Positions 46,807 to 56,273 are shown, counted from the stretch's first letter. The stretch is DNA of 64,000 nt from Alphaproteobacteria bacterium HGW-Alphaproteobacteria-18 (GCA_002841155.1 PHEH01000002.1:124001-188000); one strand, 5' to 3'. Made by a program: numbers and translations. Notes: generated by a model not told the origin, from the letters alone.

Positions 46807-46895
46807 GGCCTCTCGGGAGAGTACCCCCGTGCGTGGGCCCCGTCTGGTGTCAAAGCCAGGCGGGGCTGTTGCGGGGTACCTGCGAGGCGCCGGGG

Positions 46896-47378
46896 TTATT
46901 CGGCGGCGGTGGTGGTGTCTGAAACAATGCGCCAGTTGCCGTCCATCTTGCGCAGGACAAGCGTGTAGAGGCCCCAGGGCTGCTGCCCCTTCCAGTCGAG
47001 CTGCCATTTGCCATGGGCGATGGCGGCGTCGGGCGACAGGAGGATGATCTCATGATCTGATGTCGTCAGTGTGCCCATCTCTGCGCCGGTGCCATAGCGG
47101 GCCTTGTAGCGAGCGAGGGTTTCATCCCAGCCGCGCGTGATGTTGCCACCTGAGGCAAAGCGCAGATCGGGCGCGCGCCAATAGCCCGCCATGAAGCCTT
47201 CGATATCCCCGTCATTCCAGGCAATATCCTGTGCTTCAAGCAGGCTGAGGATGGCAGCCTCATCGGCCGCGTGGGGCGCCGGGCTGGCACCAGACGACGC
47301 GCAGGCCGTGATGACGAGGAAAACAGCCCCCGTCAGCGCGGCTGCCAGCCTAGTTGGTACGCTGAGGATCGGTTTCAT
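46896..47378 (-). CDS. NTF2-like (DUF4440/SnoaL-type) lipoprotein
   Basis: 160 aa from ATG 47378 (MKPILSVPTRLAAALTGAVF). Lipobox VITAC (Cys about residue 25). The mature part is a cystatin/NTF2-like cone: LLEAQDIAWNDGDIEGFMAG, YWRAPDLRFASGGNITRGWD and LVLRKMDGNWRIVSDTTT. Such proteins bind small hydrophobic ligands or act as weak enzymes; the substrate is unknown. It starts 29 bp inside the end of the previous gene, which suggests translational coupling. Confidence 0.85.
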   Translation of the reverse strand: MKPILSVPTRLAAALTGAVFLVITACASSGASPAPHAADEAAILSLLEAQDIAWNDGDIEGFMAGYWRAPDLRFASGGNITRGWDETLARYKARYGTGAEMGTLTTSDHEIILLSPDAAIAHGKWQLDWKGQQPWGLYTLVLRKMDGNWRIVSDTTTAAE

Positions 47379-48291
47379 GGCCGGGGGCGCCTTCCTCATC
47401 GGCGGCTTCCTCAAAATCGCCGCCCTCATCGGCGGCCGTTTCATAGGCTTCGGCCTCGGCTTCATAACGGCCTTGCTCTTCATGCTCGGCATTGAAGGAG
47501 GCATCGGCCAGCTGAACCTCGGTTTCCTCTTCCAGTTCTTCTTCCTTCTTGCGGCCAAAGCCGAACAGGCCGCCCTTGCCTTCAGGCTTTTCCTTCTCGA
47601 CACGGCGCCGGCCGAGGGGGCCGCGCGCATCGGCGTGGCGGTCATAATTCATGGAATAATATTCCCAGGCCGTATGGGTGAGCGGGCGCGGGGTCAGCTC
47701 GACACCGTAAAGGCGCAGCCGTTCGACCACCTCGTCACGCAGGTGCATGCCGGGAAAGGCATCTGCACGGAAGTTCTTGGCCTTCATCCAGTCGCGCACA
47801 GACCAGCTGCGTACCCGGCCGATATCGGTGGGCACGGCGCCCTTGTGAACTTCCCAGATATAGAGCGCGGAAATGCCGTTGATGGCCGCGTCCATAGCAT
47901 CGTCAAGCTCGGTCTCAGGGGTGCGGCTTTGAGCCAGAACGGCGCGCAGGCCCAGCTTGCGGGCCTCCATCTCCTGATAGGTAGAGCCAAGCACCGCGAT
48001 ACCATTGCGGTTGGTATTGATCAGGGAGCGGTTGACGCCGTCGAGCTGGGGACTGCGGATCGGCAGGAGGACATCCGGGCCGACGCCGGGATTATGCGCA
48101 ACCTGCGAAAGCTCGCTGATCATCCGTTGCAGGTTGATGCGCAGCTCATGGGCCACCCCCTCAAGAGCCGAAGCGCGCCCGGCGCTGGCCTCTTGCCGCA
48201 TGCGCCAGAGGTTCCAGGCAACCATCGTCATCAAGGCGATCAGCAAGGCCAGACCGCCGGTCAGGAAAGTATGAAATTGTGCTTCGCTCAT
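47350..48291 (-). CDS. Membrane-anchored hypothetical protein, 313 aa
   Basis: ATG 48291 (MSEAQFHTFLTGGLALLIAL). One membrane helix at about residues 9-30, then a soluble helical domain (AHELRINLQRMISELSQV ... LGSTYQEMEARKLGLRAVLA ... ALYIWEVHKGAVPTDIGRVR) and an acidic, Glu-rich low-complexity tail (about 245-313). I do not recognise a family. The 3' end overlaps the NTF2-like gene by 29 bp. No ribosome site of note. Confidence 0.7.
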   Translation of the reverse strand: MSEAQFHTFLTGGLALLIALMTMVAWNLWRMRQEASAGRASALEGVAHELRINLQRMISELSQVAHNPGVGPDVLLPIRSPQLDGVNRSLINTNRNGIAVLGSTYQEMEARKLGLRAVLAQSRTPETELDDAMDAAINGISALYIWEVHKGAVPTDIGRVRSWSVRDWMKAKNFRADAFPGMHLRDEVVERLRLYGVELTPRPLTHTAWEYYSMNYDRHADARGPLGRRRVEKEKPEGKGGLFGFGRKKEEELEEETEVQLADASFNAEHEEQGRYEAEAEAYETAADEGGDFEEAADEEGAPGHETDPQRTN

Positions 48292-48363
48292 TCTGAGTCC
48301 CCCTGCGACTGTGCCCGGAACGGGCCCTGCGCGCGACGGGCAAAAGCCCATCCTTACCAACTT

Positions 48364-49242
48364 CTAAACGCCGAGCGCCCGGCCTGCAATCGCCTGAAGC
48401 GTATGAATCATGAGGGGGTCTCGTGACTCTTTTGTGGTGATGAGCGCAAAGTCCAGGCAGGTTTCAATCCCTTGAGGGGATTGTGTACGGGGCGTACCGT
48501 TCAGGCTGTGGGCGAGTTGCAGGATGGCGCGGCGGGCAAGGGCGGTGTTCTGCGCCATGATTTCGAGCACATTGGTGACAGTGACCGCCTCGGTGTCTGC
48601 GCGCCAGCAGTCGTAATCGGTGACCATGGCGAGGGTGGCGTAGGGCAGCTCTGCCTCCCGGGCGAGCTTGGCTTCGGGCATGTTGGTCATGCCGATCACA
48701 TCGCAGCCCCATTGCCGGTAGAGGCGGCTTTCAGCCAGGGAGGAGAATTGCGGGCCTTCCATGGCGAGGTATGTGCCGCCGCGATGGACCTTGCCGCCGA
48801 CGGCCTCGACCGCATCTGCCGCCATCGCCGAGAGCCGGGCGCAGACGGGCTCAGCCATCGAGACATGGCCGACGAGGCCGGCGCCGAAGAAGGTTTTGGC
48901 GCGCGAGACCGTGCGGTCGATGAACTGGTCAGCGGCGACGACCTCTCCGGGCGCATACTGTTCCTGGAGGGAGCCGCAGGCGGAGATGGAGAGGACATCG
49001 GTGACGCCGGCCATCTTCAGGGCGGCGATATTGGCCCGGTAGGGCACGTCTGTGGGCGTCAGACGGTGGCCCTTGCCATGGCGGGGGAGGAAGACGAGTT
49101 CGACCTCGCCGATGCGGCCGGAGACGAGCGTGTCAGACGGGGCGCCCCAGGGGGTGTCGACCGCGTGCTCCTGCCGGTCTTCCAGACCGTCGAGGGCGTA
49201 AAGGCCCGAGCCGCCGATGATCCCGAGTTTCCAGCCGCTCAT
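48364..49242 (-). CDS. mtnP: S-methyl-5'-thioadenosine phosphorylase
   Basis: 292 aa. MtnP cleaves methylthioadenosine to adenine and methylthioribose 1-phosphate (methionine salvage, polyamine metabolism). The phosphate loop GIIGGSGLYALDG, FLPRHGKGHRLTPTDVPYRA, ISACGSLQEQYAPGEVVAAD and the base-binding VIGMTNMPEAKLAREAELPY are all present. N-x-P-E in the last block indicates an adenine-specific MTAP. No other salvage genes are adjacent. Confidence 0.94.
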   Translation of the reverse strand: MSGWKLGIIGGSGLYALDGLEDRQEHAVDTPWGAPSDTLVSGRIGEVELVFLPRHGKGHRLTPTDVPYRANIAALKMAGVTDVLSISACGSLQEQYAPGEVVAADQFIDRTVSRAKTFFGAGLVGHVSMAEPVCARLSAMAADAVEAVGGKVHRGGTYLAMEGPQFSSLAESRLYRQWGCDVIGMTNMPEAKLAREAELPYATLAMVTDYDCWRADTEAVTVTNVLEIMAQNTALARRAILQLAHSLNGTPRTQSPQGIETCLDFALITTKESRDPLMIHTLQAIAGRALGV

Positions 49243-49263
49243 GGTCTCTCCCTGACTTGCCCC

Positions 49264-49752
49264 TTAAAACCATTTACGCATGCCGATGGGCGGCGGCGAG
49301 CGCGGATTTGGCGTGGTCAGCTCAACATCCTGCGCAAGGACGTAGCCAAGGCGGGCATAGAAGTCGATGAGGCGCGGCTGGTCGGTGCGGATGGCGAGCT
49401 GGGCGCCCTCCATGGCCTGCGCCCGGCCCATCTCTTCGAGGGCCTCAAGGATCAACGCGCCAAAGCCCTGCCCGGTAAAGGCGGGCAGGACGCCGATGCG
49501 TTTGACTTCCATCCAGCGCCCCTGCCCTTGCGGGCCGGGCACGGCGACCCAGCGGCCAGAACCGCTAGGCGCACCTTCGATCTCCAGAATGACCGCGCCG
49601 CCCTTTGCGATCTGGACCGCAACCGTTTCGGGTGTTTCGCCGAAGACAGTGGATTCGGCCGAGACCCGGCCTGTCCAGATGCGGCGCGTCAGCCCCTCAA
49701 CGAGAAAGCCATCCGAAGGGGTGGCCCTGCGGATGGCTGTCATTGGATTCAT
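49264..49752 (-). CDS. GNAT-family acetyltransferase
   Basis: 162 aa from ATG 49752 (MNPMTAIRRATPSDGFLVEG); ATG 49743 is an alternative. The acetyl-CoA site is MEVKRIGVLPAFTGQGFGAL (Q-G-F-G in place of R-G-x-G). QLAIRTDQPRLIDFYARLGY is the usual C-terminal GNAT segment. Substrate unknown. It starts 16 bp after the petC stop and could be read through from the bc1 operon. No ribosome site was seen. Confidence 0.85.
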   Translation of the reverse strand: MNPMTAIRRATPSDGFLVEGLTRRIWTGRVSAESTVFGETPETVAVQIAKGGAVILEIEGAPSGSGRWVAVPGPQGQGRWMEVKRIGVLPAFTGQGFGALILEALEEMGRAQAMEGAQLAIRTDQPRLIDFYARLGYVLAQDVELTTPNPRSPPPIGMRKWF

Positions 49753-49768
49753 GCTGGGAGGGGTGAGA

Positions 49769-50728
49769 CTAGTGCTCAACCTTCCGCCAGATCTGCTTGT
49801 AGGAGAACCACAGGAGCGTTGTGAGGATCAGCAGGAAGGCCATGGTGGCAAGGCCTGTGCGCTTGCGCGCTTCCAGCTTGGGCTCTGAGGCCCAGGCGAG
49901 GAATTGCGAAACGTCATAGGCCATCTGGCTGACCGTTGCTTCGGTGCCGTCCGTATACTCGACACGCCCGTCAGTCAGCTGCGGGGCCATGGCCAGGAAG
50001 CCGCCCGGCGGCGCGTGGCGCGGGTCGCCCTCATAGTTGGGCGTCGTGTCGCCCGCCATATAGGGGTTGTAGTACTGACCGGCCGGCTGGACGAGGTAGG
50101 CGGTGTGCTCGGGCCGGTAGTGGCCGAGCTTCTCGAACTTCGAAACGTCGAGCACTTTCTGATACAGCGTCTCGCCATTCTCCTGGACTTCGCGGTCTTC
50201 AAACAGCGCAGGCTCAGGATAGCCGGTCATCAGGCTGTAGACATAGTCCGCGCCATAATGGCGGGCCTTGACCATTACCGAGAGATCCGGCGGCAGAGCG
50301 CCGCCATTAGCCGCGCGGGCAGCCGCGTCATTCGGGAAGGGCGACCGGAAACGGTCTGCCGGCATGGCCGGGCGGAAATCATACTCGCCCGCGTCATTGG
50401 GCTCGGCATTCATGACTTCGTTCTCAGCTGCCAGCGCCTTCACGAACGGATTGTCGTTCGGGTTGGGATAGGCCGGATCGTAGAACGGGCCGCCGGGCTC
50501 ACCGAGGTTCCGGTAGCTCAGCAGTTTCATGCCGTGGCAGCTGGAGCAGACCTGCTTGTAGACCTGATAGCCGCGCTGGACGGACGCCTTGTCATACTGA
50601 CCCGTGACGCCCTCGAACGGCCAGCCGCCTTCGGGGCCGTGCGGGTGCTTGGAGCCGCCCGCAGCATGGGCGAGGCCAGCAAAGGCCAGGCCCACCAGGC
50701 CAGCAGCGAGGATGCGGAAGGTTTTCAT
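49769..50728 (-). CDS. petC: Cytochrome bc1 complex, cytochrome c1
   Basis: 319 aa from ATG 50728 (GAAAGAAAG upstream), with a signal peptide of 22 residues (AGLAHAA). The heme-c motif is VCSSCHGMKLLSYRNL. The second axial ligand Met lies in the SPFPNDAAARAANGGALPPD/DLSVM region, as in other c1 proteins. The C-terminal anchor is TGLATMAFLLILTTLLWFSY. It passes electrons from the Rieske protein to soluble cytochrome c. It is a separate c1, not a fused PetBC. Confidence 0.96.
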   Translation of the reverse strand: MKTFRILAAGLVGLAFAGLAHAAGGSKHPHGPEGGWPFEGVTGQYDKASVQRGYQVYKQVCSSCHGMKLLSYRNLGEPGGPFYDPAYPNPNDNPFVKALAAENEVMNAEPNDAGEYDFRPAMPADRFRSPFPNDAAARAANGGALPPDLSVMVKARHYGADYVYSLMTGYPEPALFEDREVQENGETLYQKVLDVSKFEKLGHYRPEHTAYLVQPAGQYYNPYMAGDTTPNYEGDPRHAPPGGFLAMAPQLTDGRVEYTDGTEATVSQMAYDVSQFLAWASEPKLEARKRTGLATMAFLLILTTLLWFSYKQIWRKVEH

Positions 50729-50753
50729 GTTCTTTCTTTCCCCAGCTTGCATC

Positions 50754-52214
50754 TTACTCAGCCGGCACTGCATTGCCCGTTTCCTTGGGCTTACGCTTCA
50801 GCACGGATTTATGGATCGATTCCGGCAGTGCCTTCGGCTTCTCGGTCAGACCGATGAAGAACAGGGCCGCGAAGTAGCCGAAGTACAGGAATGTCAGAAT
50901 CAGCGACAGGTGACGGAAGGCGAAAGTCGGCGCCGGAACAGCCGCGAGGCTGGGATTGGTGCCGGCCGGCAGGCTCGCCATGAAGGCCTTGGCCTGCTCG
51001 AACACTTCGTCGCCACCTTTATAGGTGTTGGTCGCAGGCGCGCCGTCGACCGTATAGCTGACCACCAGGCTCGGATTGCCTTGCAGCGCCGGGATGACCG
51101 CATCGTCAGGATTGGCCGCGCCGCACCAGCCAAGCAGGAAGCAGACGACCACAAAGCCGAAGAAGAACTGACGGGCCACCGGGCGGTAGCGCATCGACTT
51201 GACCTTCGACGTGTCGAGCCAGGGCAGCACGAACAGGACGGCAATGGCGGCGAACATGAAGATGACGCCGAGCAGTTTGGCATCGATCGGGCCAAGGTCG
51301 AAGGTGATGGCGCGCAGGATCGCGTAGAATGGCAGGAGGTACCATTCGGGCACGATGTGGGCCGGGGTCACCAGGGCGTTTGCCTCGATATAGTTGTCCG
51401 CATGGCCCAGAACGCCTGGGGCATAGAACACGAAGACAGCAAACATGATCAGGAAGATCACCACGCCGAAGGCATCCTTCACCGTATAGTACGGGTGGAA
51501 GGGCACGGTGTCCTTCTCGATGTCCTTCACTTCAACACCGGTGGGGTTGGTGTTGCCGGGAACATGCAGCGCCCAGACGTGCAGGGCGACGGCAGCGGCA
51601 ATCATGAAGGGCAGGAGATAGTGCAGCGAGAAGAAGCGCTGGAGCGTCTGGTTGCCGATCGAGGGGCCGCCCATCAGCCAGGTCTGGATGCTTTCGCCGA
51701 CCAGCGGGATGGCACCGAAGAGGCCGGTGATCACGTTCGAGCCGTGATAGGACATCTGGCCCCAGGGCAGCATGTAGCCAAGGAAGGCAGTGGCCATCAT
51801 CAGGAGATAGATGACGCAGCCGATGATCCAGAGCACTTCACGCGGGGCTTTGTACGACCCGTAATAAAGGCCGCGGAACATGTGGAGATAGACAGCCAGG
51901 AAGAACATCGAGGCGCCGTTGGCGTGGATGTAGCGCAACAGCCAGCCATAAGGCACGTCGCGCATGATGCGCTCGACCGAGGCAAAGGCGCCATCGACGC
52001 TCGCCTCATAGTGCATGGCCAGGATGACGCCGGTGACGATCTGGATGACCAGACAGACGGCCAGGATGGCGCCGAAAATGTACCAGTAGTTCAGGTTTTT
52101 CGGCGTCGGGAATGTGATCATCGTGTCATTCGCAAAGCGAATGATCGGAAGACGGGTGTCTAGCCAGCGCTCAAAGGCAGAGTTGGGCGTGTATTTGGAT
52201 TCATGTCCGCTCAT
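50754..52214 (-). CDS. petB: Cytochrome bc1 complex, cytochrome b
   Basis: 486 aa, with eight membrane helices predicted from hydrophobicity. Heme ligands: His in [18 protein letters not shown] and [11 protein letters not shown] on one side, and [11 protein letters not shown] and [12 protein letters not shown] on the other. The Qo-site PEWY tetrapeptide is in [15 protein letters not shown]. It is longer than the mitochondrial protein because of a C-terminal extension with an extra helix. It is placed between petA and petC in the standard operon order. Confidence 0.97.
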   Translation of the reverse strand: MSGHESKYTPNSAFERWLDTRLPIIRFANDTMITFPTPKNLNYWYIFGAILAVCLVIQIVTGVILAMHYEASVDGAFASVERIMRDVPYGWLLRYIHANGASMFFLAVYLHMFRGLYYGSYKAPREVLWIIGCVIYLLMMATAFLGYMLPWGQMSYHGSNVITGLFGAIPLVGESIQTWLMGGPSIGNQTLQRFFSLHYLLPFMIAAAVALHVWALHVPGNTNPTGVEVKDIEKDTVPFHPYYTVKDAFGVVIFLIMFAVFVFYAPGVLGHADNYIEANALVTPAHIVPEWYLLPFYAILRAITFDLGPIDAKLLGVIFMFAAIAVLFVLPWLDTSKVKSMRYRPVARQFFFGFVVVCFLLGWCGAANPDDAVIPALQGNPSLVVSYTVDGAPATNTYKGGDEVFEQAKAFMASLPAGTNPSLAAVPAPTFAFRHLSLILTFLYFGYFAALFFIGLTEKPKALPESIHKSVLKRKPKETGNAVPAE

Positions 52215-52229
52215 CTAAAGGTGTCCTTC

Positions 52230-52793
52230 TCAGAGGGAGATGTTGACGACCGAGTCGGAGACCCAGCGATAGTTGGGAACGGGAAGGTTCGACGGCGCCG
52301 GACCTTTGCGGATACGGCCCGACGTGTCGTAGTGCGACCCGTGGCAGGGGCAGTACCAGCCGCCATAGTCGCCGGTGTTGCCCTGCGAAGGCCCGACCGG
52401 GACGCAGCCAAGGTGGGTGCACGACCCCGAGGTGACGAGGATCGCCTTGTTCAGCGAGCCATCGGCCTTCGGACGAAGACGGGCCTCGTCGCTCTCCGGG
52501 TCTGGCAACATCGCGATGTTGACCGATTCGGCAGCCGAGATTTCGGCCGGGGTGCGGTGGCGCACGAAGAAGGGCTTGCCGCCGATCAGGATGCGGATCT
52601 CGCCGCCCAGCGGAACCTTGGAAACATCGACATCCAGCGCCGAGGCTGCGCGCGTGTCGGCGGCCGGATTCCACTGGTCCACAAGGGTCCAGGCGAACAT
52701 GGCGACGCCGCCGAGCGCGACGGAACCTGTGGCGATGTGAATAAAGTTGCGGCGGTCTTCATCGACCGCCTCGGCGTGGGTCTCTGTCGTCAC
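52230..52793 (-). CDS. petA: Cytochrome bc1 complex, Rieske iron-sulfur protein
   Basis: 187 aa. The N-terminus DEDRRNFIHIATGSVALGG carries a twin-arginine (RR) signal that also anchors the protein. The [2Fe-2S] cluster ligands are in CTHLGCVP and CPCHGSHYD. It receives electrons from quinol at the Qo site and hands them to cytochrome c1. First gene of the petABC operon, 15 bp before petB. Length normal. Confidence 0.97.
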   Translation of the reverse strand: MTTETHAEAVDEDRRNFIHIATGSVALGGVAMFAWTLVDQWNPAADTRAASALDVDVSKVPLGGEIRILIGGKPFFVRHRTPAEISAAESVNIAMLPDPESDEARLRPKADGSLNKAILVTSGSCTHLGCVPVGPSQGNTGDYGGWYCPCHGSHYDTSGRIRKGPAPSNLPVPNYRWVSDSVVNISL

Positions 52794-52967
52794 GTGTCTA
52801 TCCGTCCCTGGTGCGTGGCGTTAGCCGCTGTCTTTACTAAAGCTGCGCGGGCCGCACATTGCGGCAAGTAGGCGCGGGGCGCGGCAGAATCTGCGCGTCC
52901 TGCCCCCAGTTGGATGAGGGCGTTACCGCGCAACCGCCCCTGTGACAACAGGGGACTTGCGAGGCAA

Positions 52968-53888
52968 ATGCCCACAGCGCAACAGTCGGGCATGATGACC
53001 AATACCGAGACTGCCGGCTTTACCGCACACAAGACCCAGGCAAGCGCCTGGTTCCGCGCCCTCCAGGAAGACATCATTGCCCGGTTCGAGGCGATTGAGG
53101 ACGCCGCTGTGCCCCCACTCTATGGCGGGCCTGCGGGGCGATTCGCGCTGAAGGACTGGCGCCGGGGCGATGGATCAGAAGACCTGGGCGGCGGCCGGAT
53201 GGGCCTGATGCGCGGCAAGGTGTTCGAGAAGGTGGGCGTCCACTTCTCCGAAGTGCATGGCACGTTTTCCGAAGCCTTTGCGGCGCAGATACCGGGGGCC
53301 GATACCTCCGGCGGGCGATTCTGGGCGAGCGGGATTTCACTGATCGCCCATCCGCGCAATCCGCGCGTACCGGCCGCCCATATGAACACGCGGATGCTGG
53401 TGACCAGCCAGAGCTGGTTTGGGGGCGGCGGCGACCTCACCCCCCTGCTCGCCTACCAGCGTGACCAGAGCTTTGAGGATACGGTTGATTTCCATGCTGC
53501 GATGAAATCGGCCTGCGACAGCCATCCAGGCGCCGATTACGCGCAGATGAAGGACTCTTGCGACACCTATTTCCACCTGCCCCATCGCAGCGAGCCGCGC
53601 GGCACCGGGGGCATCTTCTATGACCGGTTCAATACCGGCGACTGGGAGGCCGATTTTGCCTTCACTCAGGAGGTCGGCCGGAAATTTGCGGATATTTATC
53701 CTGCCCTTGTGCGCCGGCGCATGAGCGAATCGTGGAGCGAGGCCGAACGGGAAGCCCAGCTGATCCAGCGGGGCCGGTATGTTGAGTATAACCTCCTCTA
53801 TGACCGGGGCACGACCTTTGGCCTGAAGACCGGCGGGAATATCGAGAGCATTCTCTCATCCATGCCGCCGGTGGTGAAATGGCCCTGA
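52968..53888 (+). CDS. hemF: Oxygen-dependent coproporphyrinogen III oxidase HemF
   Basis: 306 aa from ATG 52968 (GAGG close upstream); ATG 52992 (MTNTET) is also possible. HemF converts coproporphyrinogen III to protoporphyrinogen IX in heme synthesis, using O2. Conserved blocks [40 protein letters not shown] and [20 protein letters not shown] are all present. It is convergent with the doc toxin gene (4-bp gap). Location beside bc1 genes fits a heme-respiration grouping. Confidence 0.95.
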   Translation: MPTAQQSGMMTNTETAGFTAHKTQASAWFRALQEDIIARFEAIEDAAVPPLYGGPAGRFALKDWRRGDGSEDLGGGRMGLMRGKVFEKVGVHFSEVHGTFSEAFAAQIPGADTSGGRFWASGISLIAHPRNPRVPAAHMNTRMLVTSQSWFGGGGDLTPLLAYQRDQSFEDTVDFHAAMKSACDSHPGADYAQMKDSCDTYFHLPHRSEPRGTGGIFYDRFNTGDWEADFAFTQEVGRKFADIYPALVRRRMSESWSEAEREAQLIQRGRYVEYNLLYDRGTTFGLKTGGNIESILSSMPPVVKWP

Positions 53889-53892
53889 AAGA

Positions 53893-54279
53893 TCAGAGCT
53901 TTTCGCAGGCGCGGCGGAGCCAGGCGGCGTAAGCCTCTTCACTCACTTCGCTTGCAGCAAGTTGCAGGGTGAAGGCCAGGCGCTCTGCCATGGGCGCGGC
54001 CATTTTCCAGCCATTGGCCTCAAGGAAGAGGAGCGCGGCGAGGAAGCCGATGCGCTTGTCGCCATCCAGAAACGGATGGTTCTTGATCAGGCCGCCCGCA
54101 TAGAGCGAAGCGAGCGTGAAGAGGTCTGCCTCGCCATAGGACCAGGCATTCAGGGGGCGCGCGACGGCGCTTTCGAGCAAACCCGGATCGCGCGTGCCCC
54201 GCAGCCCGCCATGCAGGTCAATCTGCCGGTCGTGCAGGCGAATCAGCAGCTCCAACGGCAGCCAGACGGGCTCGTTCAT
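53893..54279 (-). CDS. Death-on-curing (Doc/Fic) family toxin
   Basis: 128 aa. The Fic fold is recognised by the motif NHPFLDGDKRIGFLAALLFL (H-P-F-x-D-G-D-K-R) around residue 70; Asp stands where classic Doc has Asn (GNK). The N-terminal GGLRGTRDPGLLESAVARPL is also typical of Doc. Doc toxins phosphorylate elongation factor Tu. It overlaps by 4 bp with the upstream antitoxin gene, forming a toxin-antitoxin pair. It is not obviously truncated. Confidence 0.88.
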   Translation of the reverse strand: MNEPVWLPLELLIRLHDRQIDLHGGLRGTRDPGLLESAVARPLNAWSYGEADLFTLASLYAGGLIKNHPFLDGDKRIGFLAALLFLEANGWKMAAPMAERLAFTLQLAASEVSEEAYAAWLRRACEKL

Positions 54280-54500
54280 TTCGCCAGCGCCCGCAGGACC
54301 TCACGGTTTTCGTCCATGATGCGCTCGGCCATCAGCATCAGCTTGTCGACCTCTTCATCGGAGACCGAGAGCGTGACACCGGCCTCGGTGGGCAGGACAT
54401 CCAGCGTGTCGCCTTCTTTCACCTTGAGCTGATCGATCACATCCTTGGGCAGCACAACGCCGAGGGAATTGCCGATCTTGCGGATTTTCAGCTTGGTCAT
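54276..54500 (-). CDS. AbrB/MazE-type antitoxin
   Basis: 74 aa from ATG 54500 (CAGGAGG upstream). The swapped-hairpin DNA-binding domain is KLKIRKIGNSLGVVLPKDVI, then EGDTLDVLPTEAGVTLSVSD. The C-terminal helix MLMAERIMDENREVLRALAK is expected to bind and neutralise the toxin. The pair probably autoregulates its own promoter. Decamer array C lies 83 bp upstream. Confidence 0.88.
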   Translation of the reverse strand: MTKLKIRKIGNSLGVVLPKDVIDQLKVKEGDTLDVLPTEAGVTLSVSDEEVDKLMLMAERIMDENREVLRALAK

Positions 54501-54583
54501 GGGGGCCTCCTGATGGAATAACATGCGTTATAACATGGGGGCGCCATTCTGGGAACCAAGAGCGCCATCGGGCGTCATTTGCC

Positions 54584-54643
54584 GGACAATCCGGGACAGA
54601 TAAGGACAAACCGGGACACTTTGGGACACTTCCAGACAGGTTT
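54584..54643. repeat. 10-bp phased GGACA decamer array (array C)
   Basis: GGACA starts at 54584, 54594, 54604, 54614 and 54624, then AGACA at 54634: exactly 10 bp each. Units read GGACAATCCG, GGACAGATAA, GGACAAACCG, GGACACTTTG and GGACACTTCC. It fills the gap between the cca stop (54647) and the antitoxin leader. Confidence 0.9.
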
Positions 54644-54646
54644 ACG

Positions 54647-55852
54647 TCACTTCAGGCGCGAGACCAGATCTTCCCGGGAGAGACGGAAGCCGGACGCGAT
54701 CCAGGCCTGCTCAAGCGTATGGAGCCGCTTGCCGATCTCGGGGCCTTTGAGCCCGGCGGCGAGGGCGTCGTCTCCGGTGACAGGGAAGACCGGGCGCATC
54801 CAGCTGGCCTTGTCCTGGAGGATAGCTGCGAGCGCGCCCTCCCCGCCGCTGGCCGCTTCGATGAGGGCGCGGTCGAGGACGGTCTGGGGGCGGAAGCGGT
54901 AGAAGGCTTCGCGCCGGGCAGCCGGGCCGAGGGCGAGGACATGGCCTAGGGCGGGGTCGGCCCAGGCCTGCAGGCGGGCGGCCTCCTGATTGGAGAGGCG
55001 CAGGGCGCTGGCAGCCTCTGAAGCATCGCGCTGGCGGCGGGGCAGTAGGACCATGAGGCGCTGCATCGGATCTGGCGGCAGGGTATTTGCCGCCTCTACC
55101 GCAACCAGGCCGGGCAGCAGGGCGGCGGTGGCGCCGGGGAGGATGACGTCGAGGACGCCGGCCTCTTCCATGGCGCGCAGGGCGGCAGATGGATCGGGCG
55201 CGGCCAGGGTTCGCTTCAGCTCTTTCCAGATGCGCTCGGCGGCGATCTTTCTGAGGCCTTCGCGCTGGCGGGCACAGGCGCCCTGCCCGTCTTCATCAAT
55301 CCCGGCGCCATACCAGGCATTGAACCGGTAGAAGCGCAGGATGCGCAGATAGTCTTCGATCAGGCGCTGGTCGCCCTCACCTATGAAGATGACGCGTCCT
55401 GCGAGCGCATCTTCGATCGAGCCGGGGATAACTTCGTAAAGCTCTCCCTCCGGCCCGGCATAGATGGCGTTCATGCGGAAGTCGCGGCGGGCGGCGTCCT
55501 CTGCCCAGTCCTGGGTGAAGGCGACCACGGCGCGGCGGCCATCGGTTTCGACATCCCGGCGCAGGGTGGTGATCTCGATGGGCACGCCTTTGTAGAAGGC
55601 GGTGACCGTGCCATGCTCGATGCCGGTGGGGATGACGCGGATGGCCGCCGCTTCCAGGGCGGCGACGGTTTCCTGCGGGAGCAGCTGGGTCGCGATATCG
55701 ACATCCTCAGCTTTCAGGCCACGCAGCGTGTTGCGCACCGAGCCGCCGACATAGCGGGAGGCATCCTTGCGGGCCGCTTCCAGAGCGGCCATGACCGCCC
55801 GGCTGGCGGGCGCGGTGAGCCAGTCTGCCGTGATCCGGTCAGGTCGGGTCAT
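54647..55852 (-). CDS. cca: CCA tRNA nucleotidyltransferase
   Basis: 401 aa from ATG 55852 (MTRPDRITADWLTAPASRAV). It adds or repairs the 3' CCA of tRNAs. The nucleotidyltransferase motif is RYVGGSVRNTLRGLKAEDVD, with Asn where most have Asp after Arg, and continues VDIATQLLP. RRDFRMNAIYAG and the ATP-selecting EDYLRILRFYRFNAWYG are present. The C-terminal domain is helical. The start lies 14 bp inside the DUF6111 gene. The stop is followed within 3 bp by decamer array C. Confidence 0.94.
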   Translation of the reverse strand: MTRPDRITADWLTAPASRAVMAALEAARKDASRYVGGSVRNTLRGLKAEDVDIATQLLPQETVAALEAAAIRVIPTGIEHGTVTAFYKGVPIEITTLRRDVETDGRRAVVAFTQDWAEDAARRDFRMNAIYAGPEGELYEVIPGSIEDALAGRVIFIGEGDQRLIEDYLRILRFYRFNAWYGAGIDEDGQGACARQREGLRKIAAERIWKELKRTLAAPDPSAALRAMEEAGVLDVILPGATAALLPGLVAVEAANTLPPDPMQRLMVLLPRRQRDASEAASALRLSNQEAARLQAWADPALGHVLALGPAARREAFYRFRPQTVLDRALIEAASGGEGALAAILQDKASWMRPVFPVTGDDALAAGLKGPEIGKRLHTLEQAWIASGFRLSREDLVSRLK

Positions 55853-56189
55853 CGGCAGGGGTCTGCTTGGGCGTCTCAGACGGGGTAGAGCGCCCGCGCT
55901 GCAAGCCGACATCTTCGGTATGACGCTCGCAGGGGTATTTGCGCGCGGGGATGAGCTGGCCATTTTCATAGCGGGCGGGCTCGACACACATGTCGCGGTC
56001 ACGCGGCTCCAGAAGGATCAGGGCAAACCAGGCCAGCGTGGCGAGGACAAGCCCGATGATGAACAGCATCTGGATCGGCCATTTGCGCTTCCCGGCATCC
56101 TCGGCAGAGCGGGTCGCAAGAACGTAGATGCCGAACACGAGGAACGGCAGCGAGAATACGAAGACTTCAAACAGCAGCCGTCCGGCCAT
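55839..56189 (-). CDS. DUF6111-like membrane protein
   Basis: 116 aa from ATG 56189 with GGGGAAG upstream. Two membrane helices: LLFEVFVFSLPFLVFGIYVL and MLFIIGLVLATLAWFALILL. A cytoplasmic or periplasmic Pro-rich tail with two Cys follows (MCVEPARYENGQLIPARKYP). Small proteins of this type sit next to cca in many alphaproteobacteria; the function is unknown. Overlaps cca by 14 bp. Confidence 0.75.
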   Translation of the reverse strand: MAGRLLFEVFVFSLPFLVFGIYVLATRSAEDAGKRKWPIQMLFIIGLVLATLAWFALILLEPRDRDMCVEPARYENGQLIPARKYPCERHTEDVGLQRGRSTPSETPKQTPADDPT

Positions 56190-56273
56190 GTTGTTTCTTC
56201 CCCACGCTTGAAACACTGCCTTCTACATAGGGGCTTGAAAGGGTTTCAGAAACCCTGAAGGCGCCGCGTGGCC

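Noticed and set aside
54552..54576. EcfG-like GGAAC-N16-CGTC on the plus strand
   Set aside because: No plus-strand gene follows; cca and the toxin-antitoxin pair are on the minus strand. It is probably chance.
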